From assembly GCF_047302405.1 (NCBI RefSeq), contig NZ_CP154853.1, forward strand, positions 2,046,001 through 2,110,000: a stretch of DNA of 64,000 nucleotides, read 5' to 3'. Positions 53,218 to 61,343 of the stretch are shown in pieces. Each line of letters begins with the position of its first letter. Within the stretch, counting starts at the first letter, position 1. The DNA comes from Alkalihalobacillus sp047302405. Lineage in GTDB: Bacteria; Bacillota; Bacilli; Bacillales; Bacillaceae_D. The position numbers and the translations under genes were made by a program. The notes under the pieces were generated by a model. It worked only from the letters and a program-made list of their open reading frames with translations, ran no database searches and had not been told where the DNA came from.

Positions 53218-53239
53218 CTCCAGATGGCTGGTAGAACAT

Positions 53240-53572
53240 TTATTTGAAAATAATACCCCTTATTTTTTTTGTGATTTTATAGTTTTCATCAATTGGCAAA
53301 GCTATAGACTCCTCATAAACTTTATCAATTATACTTTTATACTTTATTAATATAATATTATCTTGATTTGCGACCCTTACCGAACTTCCAAAATCAATGC
53401 TTAGAAATATGATACCTCCATTTAAATTTGTTAATATTTTTTCAAAACTCAATTCTTTTCCCGATGTTTCATTAGTTACCTTCTCTACATCATAAGATTG
53501 ATAATTAGGATTTAAGTAAACAACATTTAAAATATCATTATTTTCTTCATCTGTAGCTATTTCAAACTGAGA
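53240..53572 (-). pseudogene. 5'-truncated gene fragment at the edge of the island
   Basis: The frame is open from a TAA at 53573-53575 to the stop at 53240, about 110 codons with no start codon near its beginning. It reads FEIATDEENNDILNVVYLN, then FEKILTNLNGGIIFLSIDFG and ends DENYKITKKIRGIIFK. Only the last 70 codons have an ATG, and without a ribosome site. It looks like the C-terminal part of a gene cut when the island formed. The family is unknown. Confidence 0.5.
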
Positions 53573-53610
53573 TTAACAAATAACTAGTTTTTTAAAAATT
53601 GTGGGTGAAT

Positions 53611-53626
53611 TGTGGGTGCACCCACA
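53611..53626. repeat. 16-base perfect palindrome next to glnA
   Basis: TGTGGGTGCACCCACA lies between the truncated gene and the glnA terminator. The 5' arm ATTGTGGGTG is also repeated directly 11 bases upstream. It could be a recombination junction. Confidence 0.5.
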
Positions 53627-53662
53627 AAAACAGCCCTTCCCTTCAGGTGTTTTCAAACAAAC

Positions 53663-53696
53663 AAAAACCCTCAACGTCAGTAACGTCAAGGGTTTG
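53663..53696 (-). terminator. glnRA operon terminator
   Basis: AAACCCT and AGGGTTT with an inner ACGT/ACGT stem, then TTTTTG on the minus strand. It lies seven bases past glnA. Confidence 0.85.
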
Positions 53697-53702
53697 AACA
53701 TC

Positions 53703-55052
53703 TTAATAGTTCTGCATATACTGGTCACGTTCCCAAGGGTGAACTTGAGTGCGGAACATGTCCCATTCGATTTCTTTTGCTTCGATGAAGTGTTCGATAG
53801 CGTGCTCACCTAATGCTTTCACTAGAACTTCGTCTTTGACTAATGTGTCAATGGCATCTTTTAGTGTTGCTGGTAAGTCGTTGATTCCTTCTTCGATGCG
53901 CTCTTCTTTGCTCATGATGTAGATGTTACGATCTGTTGCGGCTAGTGGAGTGATTTTTTTCTTAATTCCGTCAAGACCAGCTGCAAGCATTGCGGCCATA
54001 GCTAAGTATGGGTTGGCTGCTGGGTCTGGGCTACGAACTTCGATACGTGTACTTACACCACGAGAAGATGGGATACGTACAAGTGGGCTACGGTTACGCA
54101 TAGACCATGCTACATATACAGGTGCTTCATATCCAGGAACTAAACGCTTATAAGAGTTAACAATCGGGTTTGTGATTGCTGTAAAAGCTTCTGCGTGTTC
54201 TAAAATTCCACCTAGGAATTGCATCGCTGTTTCACTTAATTGTGATTCTGTTGATTCATCAAAGAAGACATTTCCTTCTTTATCAAATAAAGACATGTTA
54301 CAGTGCATTCCCGAACCGTTTACACCAAATAATGGCTTCGGCATGAAGGTTGCGTGTAATCCGTGCTTACGAGCAATTGTTTTAACAACAAGTTTAAATG
54401 TTTGAATATGGTCACAAGCTGTAATCGCATCAGCATATTTAAAATCAATTTCGTGCTGGCCTGGTGCTACCTCATGGTGAGATGCTTCGATATCAAAACC
54501 CATATCTTCTAGCTCTAATACGATATCACGACGGCAGTTTTCCCCTAAATCTGTTGGAGCTAAATCAAAATAACCACCTTTATCGTTTAACTCTAATGTC
54601 GGTTCGCCATTTTCATCATTTTTGAATAAGAAAAATTCTGGCTCTGGTCCAATGTTAAAAGCAGTGAAACCAAGCTCTTCTGCTTCTTTAAGTACTCGCT
54701 TCAAAATACCACGTGGGTCTCCTTCAAATGGAGTTGGTTCTTCTCCAGGCTTTCCTGGAAAGTAAATATCACAAATTAAACGGGCTACTTTACCTTTTTC
54801 AGGAGTCCATGGGAAAATGACCCACGTATCTAGATCTGGATATAAATACATATCAGATTCCTCGATACGAACAAATCCTTCAATTGATGAACCGTCAAAC
54901 ATCATTTTGTTATCTAATGCTTTTGTTAATTGATCAATTGGAATCTCGACGTTTTTAATCGTTCCTAGTAAATCTGAAAACTGTAAGCGAATAAAACGGA
55001 CGTTGTTTTCTTGTGCATTTTGAATAATGTCTTCTTTTGTAAACTTAGCCAT
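53703..55052 (-). CDS. glnA: glutamine synthetase, type I-alpha
   Basis: Makes glutamine from glutamate, ammonia and ATP; in Bacillus it also holds GlnR and TnrA in check when feedback-inhibited. 449 residues with DLLGTIKNVEIP, MMFDGSSIEGFVRIEESDMYLYPD, APGQHEIDFKYADA, GVNGSGMHCNMSL and SRGVSTRIEVRSPDPAANPYL. There is no adenylylation-loop tyrosine block of the GSI-beta type. It follows glnR by 76 bases, the usual dicistronic operon. Confidence 0.98.
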   Translation of the reverse strand: MAKFTKEDIIQNAQENNVRFIRLQFSDLLGTIKNVEIPIDQLTKALDNKMMFDGSSIEGFVRIEESDMYLYPDLDTWVIFPWTPEKGKVARLICDIYFPGKPGEEPTPFEGDPRGILKRVLKEAEELGFTAFNIGPEPEFFLFKNDENGEPTLELNDKGGYFDLAPTDLGENCRRDIVLELEDMGFDIEASHHEVAPGQHEIDFKYADAITACDHIQTFKLVVKTIARKHGLHATFMPKPLFGVNGSGMHCNMSLFDKEGNVFFDESTESQLSETAMQFLGGILEHAEAFTAITNPIVNSYKRLVPGYEAPVYVAWSMRNRSPLVRIPSSRGVSTRIEVRSPDPAANPYLAMAAMLAAGLDGIKKKITPLAATDRNIYIMSKEERIEEGINDLPATLKDAIDTLVKDEVLVKALGEHAIEHFIEAKEIEWDMFRTQVHPWERDQYMQNY

Positions 55053-55128
55053 TCTATGTAAGCCCCTTTCAATTCTAATTATATTGAAAAGATTTCCTCA
55101 AGAATCAGAAATCTATTCCATCCATATT

Positions 55129-55518
55129 TTACGTATTAAAAAAACGAGAAAGTTGTCCTTGTATAAGCGACGTTTTGCCGAATTTTCCGGCATCTTGTAA
55201 TTCCTTCTTTAATAAGAAGCGCAACTCTTGATCCGATAGTTCTTTTTTCGGTGGAGGGATGTTCTTTTTTTCGTTTTCTTTTTCTTCTAAAACATGTTTG
55301 ATTGCGGAAATATTAAAGCCTTTTTCCAACATATCTTTAATTTCCAATAGGCGGTCAACATCATTAAAAGAAAATAAACGCTGATTGCCTTTCGTACGAA
55401 TTGGATGAACCAATTTATTTTCCTCATAGTAGCGAATCTGTCTTGCGGTCAAATCGGTTAGCTGCATCACAATTCCAATTGGAAACAATGGCATATTACG
55501 ACGATCTTCTATTTTCAT
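55129..55518 (-). CDS. glnR: GlnR, MerR-family nitrogen repressor
   Basis: 129 residues. The N-terminal MerR winged helix (LFPIGIVMQLTDLTARQIRYYEENKLVHPIRTKGNQRLFSFNDVDRLL) is followed by a helical region and a C-terminal tail ending GQLSRFF, which in GlnR senses feedback-inhibited glutamine synthetase. The ribosome site is GGAGGTGAC. Two GlnR boxes upstream indicate autoregulation of glnRA. Confidence 0.97.
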   Translation of the reverse strand: MKIEDRRNMPLFPIGIVMQLTDLTARQIRYYEENKLVHPIRTKGNQRLFSFNDVDRLLEIKDMLEKGFNISAIKHVLEEKENEKKNIPPPKKELSDQELRFLLKKELQDAGKFGKTSLIQGQLSRFFNT

Positions 55519-55555
55519 ACCGTCACCTCCGATTCCATACTATTAGACTACTAGA

Positions 55556-55594
55556 TGTAAGAATCAATGTCAACTAATGTTACATTAGCTAACA
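55556..55594. promoter_or_regulatory. two GlnR/TnrA boxes ahead of glnR
   Basis: TGTTACATTAGCTAACA (55578-55594) is a perfect TGTNAN7TNACA palindrome. TGTAAGAATCAATGTCA (55556-55572) is a weaker copy. Centres are 22 bases apart, about two helical turns. Confidence 0.85.
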
Positions 55595-56854
55595 TCAATT
55601 TTCTCCATTGACAATTTTTAACGAATCAATTGCTTGAATAACAGCGATTTTTACATGTTCATATGTCAACCCACCTTGGACATAAGCGACATAAGGTGGT
55701 CTAATCGGGCCATCTGCGGTTAATTCGATACTTGCTCCTTGAATAAATGTTCCCGCTGCCATAATAACATCATCTTCATAACCTGGCATTGGACTCGGAT
55801 GTGGAGTGACATGGGCATTAACAGGTGAAGCTGATTGAATGGCTTGGCAAAACTTAATCATCGCTTCAGCTGTTGGAAAACGAACTGATTGAATTAAATC
55901 CGTTCTTTTATCACTCCAACTAGGCGAGGTACTCATTCCTAAATCTTCTAAGCAAGCGGCTGTAAAAGTCGCTCCCTTTAACGCTTGAGCGACAACATGT
56001 GGTGCTAAGAAAAAACCTTGATACATCTCTTGTAAGCTATAAAGACTCGCTCCCCCTTCACGCCCGATACCCGGAGCTGCTAAACGATACGAAGCTAACT
56101 CAATTAATTTTTCCTTGCCGACAATATATCCACCCGTTTTAACAATTCCACCACCCGGATTTTTTATAAGCGAGCCAGCCATTAGATCGGCTCCAACCTG
56201 ACATGGTTCCATCTCCTCAACAAATTCCCCGTAACAATTATCAACAAAAATAATCACATCTTCTTTAATGTTACGTATAAATTCGATCATTTTTTTGATT
56301 TCAGAAATGGTAAAGGATGGTCGATCGTCATAGCCCTTAGAGCGTTGAATTCCAATTACTTTAGTCTTTGAAGTAATCGCTTGAGTGATTTCCCCTTCAT
56401 TGATCCAACCATTTTCTAAAAGGGGAATCGCTCGATAATCAATCTTAAATTCTTTTAACGAACCATGCCCGTTGCCTCTTATACCGACAATTTCCTCAAG
56501 CGTATCATATGGTTTCCCCGTAATATAAACTAATTCATCTCCTGGTCTTAAAACACCAAATAAGCAAGTCGCAATTGCGTGAGTTCCTGAAATGATTTGT
56601 GGGCGCACTAACGCTGCCTCTCCACCAAAAACATCCGCATAAATCGCTTCTAATGTATCGCGACCGACATCATCATAGCCATATCCAGTCGATGGTGTAA
56701 AATGAAAATCCGCTACTTGATGTTTTTTATAAGACTCCAACACTTTTGCTTGATTGACCATCGCTACATAATCAAACTGTTTATGAACGGATTCTATTTT
56801 ATTCTCTACTCTTTTAATAAGAGTTTGAAACTTTTCATTTTGTAACAGTTGCAT
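55595..56854 (-). CDS. ynbB: YnbB, PLP-dependent methionine gamma-lyase-like protein
   Basis: 419 residues of the aluminium-resistance/YnbB family, fold type I PLP enzymes. The PLP lysine is in AGSLIKNPGGGIVKTGGYI, the aspartate in IIFVDNCYGEFVEE, and IISGTHAIATCLFGVLRPGDELVYITGKPYDTLEEI is a family block. The ATG at 56854 lies six bases from AAGGAG; the ATG at 56872 is upstream of that site. It precedes glnR as in B. subtilis. The physiological substrate is not established. Confidence 0.92.
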   Translation of the reverse strand: MQLLQNEKFQTLIKRVENKIESVHKQFDYVAMVNQAKVLESYKKHQVADFHFTPSTGYGYDDVGRDTLEAIYADVFGGEAALVRPQIISGTHAIATCLFGVLRPGDELVYITGKPYDTLEEIVGIRGNGHGSLKEFKIDYRAIPLLENGWINEGEITQAITSKTKVIGIQRSKGYDDRPSFTISEIKKMIEFIRNIKEDVIIFVDNCYGEFVEEMEPCQVGADLMAGSLIKNPGGGIVKTGGYIVGKEKLIELASYRLAAPGIGREGGASLYSLQEMYQGFFLAPHVVAQALKGATFTAACLEDLGMSTSPSWSDKRTDLIQSVRFPTAEAMIKFCQAIQSASPVNAHVTPHPSPMPGYEDDVIMAAGTFIQGASIELTADGPIRPPYVAYVQGGLTYEHVKIAVIQAIDSLKIVNGEN

Positions 56855-56959
56855 AACTTTCTCCTTTTTCATAACAAATTCAGATCATTTTATTATAACA
56901 TTTAGCCATCTCAAGCAAAAGCAACACAAAACAAAAAGGACCCCCTATACAAAGGTCCT

Positions 56960-57913
56960 TTACCGTGTATTCACTCTTGATGAATGAAAATTAAAGTCTT
57001 CCGCTTCTAACATTTCGAGATGCTTTCGTTCAAAGTTCCCTAAACGTAATAGTCTAACTGCCTGTAACCGGATCGCTTCTTCAATCAAATTACGGATATA
57101 TCGGCCGTTACTAAAGGCACGCTCCTGTTCAATCCGTATTTGCTTAAGATGTTCACGGATATGTCGAATCGCTTCCGTTGTTAACTTATATTCCCTTTCA
57201 TGGGCCATACCGATTAAAATTTCAATGAGCTCCTCTAATGTGTAATTGGGAAAATCCATCGCAATCGGAAAACGTGATGGCAAACCTGGATTTAACGACA
57301 AAAAATAATCCATTTCACGTGAATAGCCTGCTAGGATAAGCACAAATGAATGTTGTTGATCCTCCATCGCCTTCACTAATGTATCGATTGCTTCCTTTCC
57401 AAAATCCTTCTCCCCACCTCTTGCTAACGAATAAGCCTCATCAACAAATAATACACCACCATGAGCTTTTTTAATGACCTCCCTTGTTTTCTGAGCGGTG
57501 TGACCAATGTATTCTCCGACTAAATCGGCCCGTTCCACTTCAAGTAAATGACCTTTTTCTAAAACATTCATTTCATGAAAAAACTCCGCAATAATTCGGG
57601 CGACCGTTGTTTTACCCGTACCAGGGTTGCCTTTAAAAATCATATGCAACACTTGCTTTGACACTTTTAACCCATTTTGTTCACGGCAACGATTGACGTA
57701 TAGCCACGCATAAATTTCGTTAATTAATTTTTTGACGTCTTTTAATCCTATAAAATCTTCCATACGTTTTTCAAATCGTTTCAAGATGTCATGTTTTTCT
57801 TTATCTTCCTCGGAATAATAAACGAGTGACTGGGGTTCCTTCAATTCATACCTCGTTTGGTTTAACACCACATTAATACGTCCATTTTTCCTCGTGTTAA
57901 TCGGGTTACTCAT
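56960..57913 (-). CDS. spoVK: SpoVK, stage V sporulation AAA+ ATPase
   Basis: 317 residues. Walker A GNPGTGKTTVARI, Walker B GVLFVDEAYSLARG, and the arginine-rich NPGLPSRFPIAMDFPNY segment mark a CbxX/CfqX-type AAA+ protein. SpoVK acts late in spore maturation in the mother cell. The ATG at 57913 follows AAGGGTGAG; the one at 57934 is too close to its own AAGGGAG. In B. subtilis hflX (ynbA) lies between spoVK and ynbB. Here the two are adjacent. Confidence 0.93.
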   Translation of the reverse strand: MSNPINTRKNGRINVVLNQTRYELKEPQSLVYYSEEDKEKHDILKRFEKRMEDFIGLKDVKKLINEIYAWLYVNRCREQNGLKVSKQVLHMIFKGNPGTGKTTVARIIAEFFHEMNVLEKGHLLEVERADLVGEYIGHTAQKTREVIKKAHGGVLFVDEAYSLARGGEKDFGKEAIDTLVKAMEDQQHSFVLILAGYSREMDYFLSLNPGLPSRFPIAMDFPNYTLEELIEILIGMAHEREYKLTTEAIRHIREHLKQIRIEQERAFSNGRYIRNLIEEAIRLQAVRLLRLGNFERKHLEMLEAEDFNFHSSRVNTR

Positions 57914-58049
57914 GCTGCTCACCCTTCCATCCATTACTCCCTTATGTTAATCATACGCTACAAATTAAAAATTGTGACAAATGCCTATAAAAACATTCAA
58001 AAACCTACACTTAAATGTATAATATTAGAAAAGCAGAGGTGAAGTTTAA

Positions 58050-59048
58050 ATGACCGATTCTTCTTTTCCGACATTCGTCCATTCCTATTTAGATGATTTA
58101 TATATTAAAGGGAGAAAAGCTTCGACGATTAAACGATACGAACATGATTTTGTCTTATTCTTTCGTTGGTTTTCTCATCAAACAAAAAGCCTTGCAATCG
58201 AAAGCGAATGGATAAACATTTCAAAGGAACAGGTCCAACAATTTATAGCGTATTTATTTGAAGAAAAAGAACACCAAATTCGAACTGTAAGAAGAATCCA
58301 TTCCGCTCTCAAACAACTAGCCAAATATTGTATAAAAGAAAATTTATGCAAAGAACATCCCTTTGCTTTTTCGGACGCACCTGAGCTGGTTCTCACTCCT
58401 TTAAAACCGTCAGAATGGGTCTCATCACGGGAAGCATCCCGATTTATCGAGATCTTACAGTCAAACAAAAATTTAAGTGAACAGCAACTTGAAGTTCGTC
58501 CCTTATTAAAAGCCCGTAATGAATTTATCGTTAAATTATTTTTGCATTATGGGCTTACCTTACAAGAAGCGGTTGAGCTGACCATGACACAAATGAAATT
58601 TGAATCAGGCACGATTGAAATCAACGGGGAAACAGGCAAACGTTCCGTCCATTTAAGTAAGCCTGACCGAGAACTCGCTTTTACTTATTATCAAAAAATC
58701 CCTGAACCGGTCAGACCGAGATTACATGAAAATGACCCTTTTCTTGTAGCTTTTGATTTTCAAAGAAAAACATATCGCTGGTCTTATGAGGAGGACAAGC
58801 CGAAACAGTTAACGAACATTGCTATCCAAAAAATGATTCGACTCGAAGTAGCAAGAGGCGAACTTCGTAAAGGGATATCGGCCCAGCATTTGCGGAATCG
58901 ATTTATTTTACATGCTCTTCTGGAAGGAGAATTAACTGAAAATGTCCAAAAAAAATTAGGGTTGAAATCACCCTTATCGTTTCACCGTTACATGCTCACC
59001 ATTGATAAATTAACCGAAGAACAAAGGCTTGATTTACTTCAGCAATAA
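58050..59048 (+). CDS. tyrosine-recombinase-like protein with degenerate active site
   Basis: 332 residues with an N-terminal SAM-like core-binding domain (about 5-100) and a C-terminal phage_integrase-type domain. The His-x-Leu-Arg box is present as SAQHLRNRF and the tyrosine as FHRYM. The first catalytic arginine, normally in TGLRxxE, reads YGLTLQEAVEL, and the LGH box reads LGLKSP. Two of the usual catalytic residues are therefore missing. It lies divergent from spoVK in the backbone, not next to a mobile element. It may be a domesticated DNA-binding relative. Confidence 0.75.
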   Translation: MTDSSFPTFVHSYLDDLYIKGRKASTIKRYEHDFVLFFRWFSHQTKSLAIESEWINISKEQVQQFIAYLFEEKEHQIRTVRRIHSALKQLAKYCIKENLCKEHPFAFSDAPELVLTPLKPSEWVSSREASRFIEILQSNKNLSEQQLEVRPLLKARNEFIVKLFLHYGLTLQEAVELTMTQMKFESGTIEINGETGKRSVHLSKPDRELAFTYYQKIPEPVRPRLHENDPFLVAFDFQRKTYRWSYEEDKPKQLTNIAIQKMIRLEVARGELRKGISAQHLRNRFILHALLEGELTENVQKKLGLKSPLSFHRYMLTIDKLTEEQRLDLLQQ

Positions 59049-59177
59049 TGACTAAAAGTTCGAGTTGGCCGTTTATTCATTTTGAGACACTAATATAAAG
59101 TCTGAACCTACAGACGATGACACAGCACTCACTTCGGACTTTCCACTCCTAATAAATCTATTATTCAAATGTCGAAT

Positions 59178-59226
59178 CAAAAAAGACTCCTCTTTGTTTT
59201 CATCAACAAAGAAGAGTCTACTTTTT
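59178..59226. terminator. bidirectional terminator between the recombinase-like gene and hfq
   Basis: AGACTC-TCTTTGTT and AACAAAGA-GAGTCT form a long stem, with A- and T-runs on both sides. Confidence 0.9.
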
Positions 59227-59284
59227 CAAGTTATTATCGGCACCCTTTAAACGACCATCTTGTCTCTACAATTCGGGAAAACCG

Positions 59285-59518
59285 TTATGTAAGGTCTGAT
59301 TCACTTTTTAACTGAACATTACGTTGTGGTGCAAAGGTTGAAATCGCGTGTTTATACACTAATTGTTGTTTACCTTCTGTTTCTAAAATAATCGTAAAGT
59401 TATCAAAACCTTTTACAAGTCCACGTAATTGGAATCCATTTAAAAGGAAAACAGTTACGGAAATATTGTCTTTTCTTAACTGGTTTAAAAATTGATCCTG
59501 AATATTAATTGTTTTCAT
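59285..59518 (-). CDS. hfq: RNA chaperone Hfq
   Basis: 77 residues with the Sm1 motif QDQFLNQLRKDNISVTVFLLNGFQLRGLVKGFDNFTIIL and the Sm2 motif QQLVYKHAISTFAPQRNV (KHAIST). It forms a hexamer that binds small RNAs and A-rich RNA. The start follows GAGGGGGAC. It lies 30 bases after miaA, the conserved miaA-hfq order. Confidence 0.97.
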   Translation of the reverse strand: MKTINIQDQFLNQLRKDNISVTVFLLNGFQLRGLVKGFDNFTIILETEGKQQLVYKHAISTFAPQRNVQLKSESDLT

Positions 59519-59548
59519 GATTCTGTCCCCCTCATTTTAGCTATCTCT

Positions 59549-60490
59549 TTATTTCGATATATTTTTTAGATTTCCTTCCACAAACTCAGATATTTGCAGA
59601 AAAACTTTTTCAGTCAACCCTTCTGATACGTCAAACCATGTGGTGTTCGTTTTATTGCGAAACCAAGTGTACTGTCTTTTCGCATATCGCCTTGAGTTTT
59701 GTTTCAATTTTTCAATCGCTTCTTCTAATGAATACAACCCGTCCATATAACCGTATAGCTCTTTATATCCAATCGCTTGCACACTTTGAACGTCCTTAAG
59801 ATCTTGGTTATAAAGGTGTTCGACTTCTTCAATTAAACCATTTTTAACCATAATATCGACACGCCTATTAATTCGCGCGTAAAGTTGATCACGAGGCATC
59901 GTTAACCCAATCATTGCTAAGTGATAACGTTCTTCCTCTGACGTGCTCTTTTGCTGTTTAGTAAAGGGGATTCCTGTTACTTTAAACACCTCAAGAGCTC
60001 GAATGACACGGCGGACATTATTAGGATGAATGACCTCTTTTGCGTCTGGATCAACTGAAAGAAGTTGAGTATATAACGCCTCAACGCCATGTTCGGACAC
60101 AAATTGTTCTAGTTCTTTTCGATACGTTAAGTCTTCTTCCGTTTCTGAAAACTGATAACCTTTAATAATTGAATTCACATAGAGCCCTGTTCCACCCGTT
60201 AAAATCGGCACCTTCTTTTTTTGATTGAGCCTTGTTATTAAAGGTACCACAAGTTCTTGGAAGTCCGCTACTGAAAAGGCTTCATCTGGGTCTTTAATAT
60301 CAAGTAAATGATGAGGAACCCCTTGCATCTCTTCCTCATTTACCTTCGCGGTTCCAATGTCCATTCCACGATAAATTTGCATGGAATCACCACTAATGAT
60401 TTCTCCACCGTACTTTTTCGCAAGTTCAATACTAAGTGCCGTTTTGCCGACGCCTGTCGGACCTACTATCGAGATTAAATCTTCCTTCAT
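59549..60490 (-). CDS. miaA: tRNA dimethylallyltransferase
   Basis: Adds the dimethylallyl group to A37 of UNN-reading tRNAs. P-loop IVGPTGVGKTALSIELA, GGEIISGDSMQIYRGMDIGTAK, VPILTGGTGLYVNSIIKGY and a C-terminal NSRRYAKRQYTWFRN are all present. The ATG at 60490 is best spaced from GGGAG; the preceding ATG at 60493 is also possible. It lies 30 bases upstream of hfq. Confidence 0.97.
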   Translation of the reverse strand: MKEDLISIVGPTGVGKTALSIELAKKYGGEIISGDSMQIYRGMDIGTAKVNEEEMQGVPHHLLDIKDPDEAFSVADFQELVVPLITRLNQKKKVPILTGGTGLYVNSIIKGYQFSETEEDLTYRKELEQFVSEHGVEALYTQLLSVDPDAKEVIHPNNVRRVIRALEVFKVTGIPFTKQQKSTSEEERYHLAMIGLTMPRDQLYARINRRVDIMVKNGLIEEVEHLYNQDLKDVQSVQAIGYKELYGYMDGLYSLEEAIEKLKQNSRRYAKRQYTWFRNKTNTTWFDVSEGLTEKVFLQISEFVEGNLKNISK

Positions 60491-60520
60491 CATCTTCTCC
60501 CTTTTTTAAGCTTTCCAAAC

Positions 60521-61315
60521 CTAATCATGAAGATCTTTTTTATTCATATCCAAAAAACCGTAATGAAAGGCCGCATGACCTCGTTTTAAAACGGAAAATT
60601 GGAATTGCGAAAAGCGACTGCTTTGCCAATGGTCCTTTAAAACAACTCGATGTTTGGCCACTCGTTTTGCTTCTTGAATCGCTTCTTCACTAATCGTGCC
60701 ATAATGAGCAAGACTTCTTAACCCACTTATGCCCTTTGATTCAAGAATCGCTTGTTCAAACATCGGGTCAAAATAGACAACATCAAATGAGTTATCAGGT
60801 TGTTCTTTTAAATAGTCGAGGTGATGAGCATGTTTGACCGTAATTTTTTTCATTAAATCGAGTAAGTCCGCCCGTCCATCTGTCCAAGAGTTTAAACCGA
60901 TTTGAACGAGCGTTGCAATCACAAAATTTTCTTCTACCCCAATAACCCGACCGCTCTCACCAACTAAATATTGAGCCACTAAACTATCAGAAGCTAGTCC
61001 CAGCGTACAATCAAGAAAACTCATTCCTGCTTGAAGGTCTGAGGCTGCTTTTAAAGGTTCCAGCTGTTTTTTTTCGATTTGTTTAATTCGGACAAAGGCA
61101 GAATTAGGATGATAAAAAAACGGATCCGCTGAATCTTTAGGAAAAAATTGAATCTTTTCACTTCCGACCACAATCACTTCTTGTTCAAATCGCCGTTGCA
61201 ACGTTTCGACTGAGTCACCACCACGGCTCATAAAGGGAGCCTGTAATAAAGAGGCGAGTTCTTTTGCTTTTGGTTCTAATCTTTGGGCGTTTTTTCGCAC
61301 TGTTGTTACAATCAA
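60521..61315 (-). CDS. RsmJ-like SAM-dependent methyltransferase
   Basis: 264 residues. A class I methyltransferase core shows MSFLDCTLGLASDSLVAQYL (motif I), VIGVEENFVIATLVQIG (acidic loop) and SFDVVYFDPMFEQ (DPMF, motif IV). The layout and the FYHPNSAFVRIKQ segment resemble RsmJ (DUF548), which methylates G1516 of 16S rRNA in E. coli. The function here is inferred. Translation starts at TTG (61315) after GAGGAG. It lies between mutL and miaA. Confidence 0.8.
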   Translation of the reverse strand: MIVTTVRKNAQRLEPKAKELASLLQAPFMSRGGDSVETLQRRFEQEVIVVGSEKIQFFPKDSADPFFYHPNSAFVRIKQIEKKQLEPLKAASDLQAGMSFLDCTLGLASDSLVAQYLVGESGRVIGVEENFVIATLVQIGLNSWTDGRADLLDLMKKITVKHAHHLDYLKEQPDNSFDVVYFDPMFEQAILESKGISGLRSLAHYGTISEEAIQEAKRVAKHRVVLKDHWQSSRFSQFQFSVLKRGHAAFHYGFLDMNKKDLHD

Positions 61316-61343
61316 ATTTGTCTCTCCTCTTTAAATACATCCA

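Noticed and set aside
53159..53350. 63-codon plus-strand frame over the truncated gene
   Set aside because: It starts in a terminator hairpin and is antisense to the protein-like minus-strand frame; no ribosome site.
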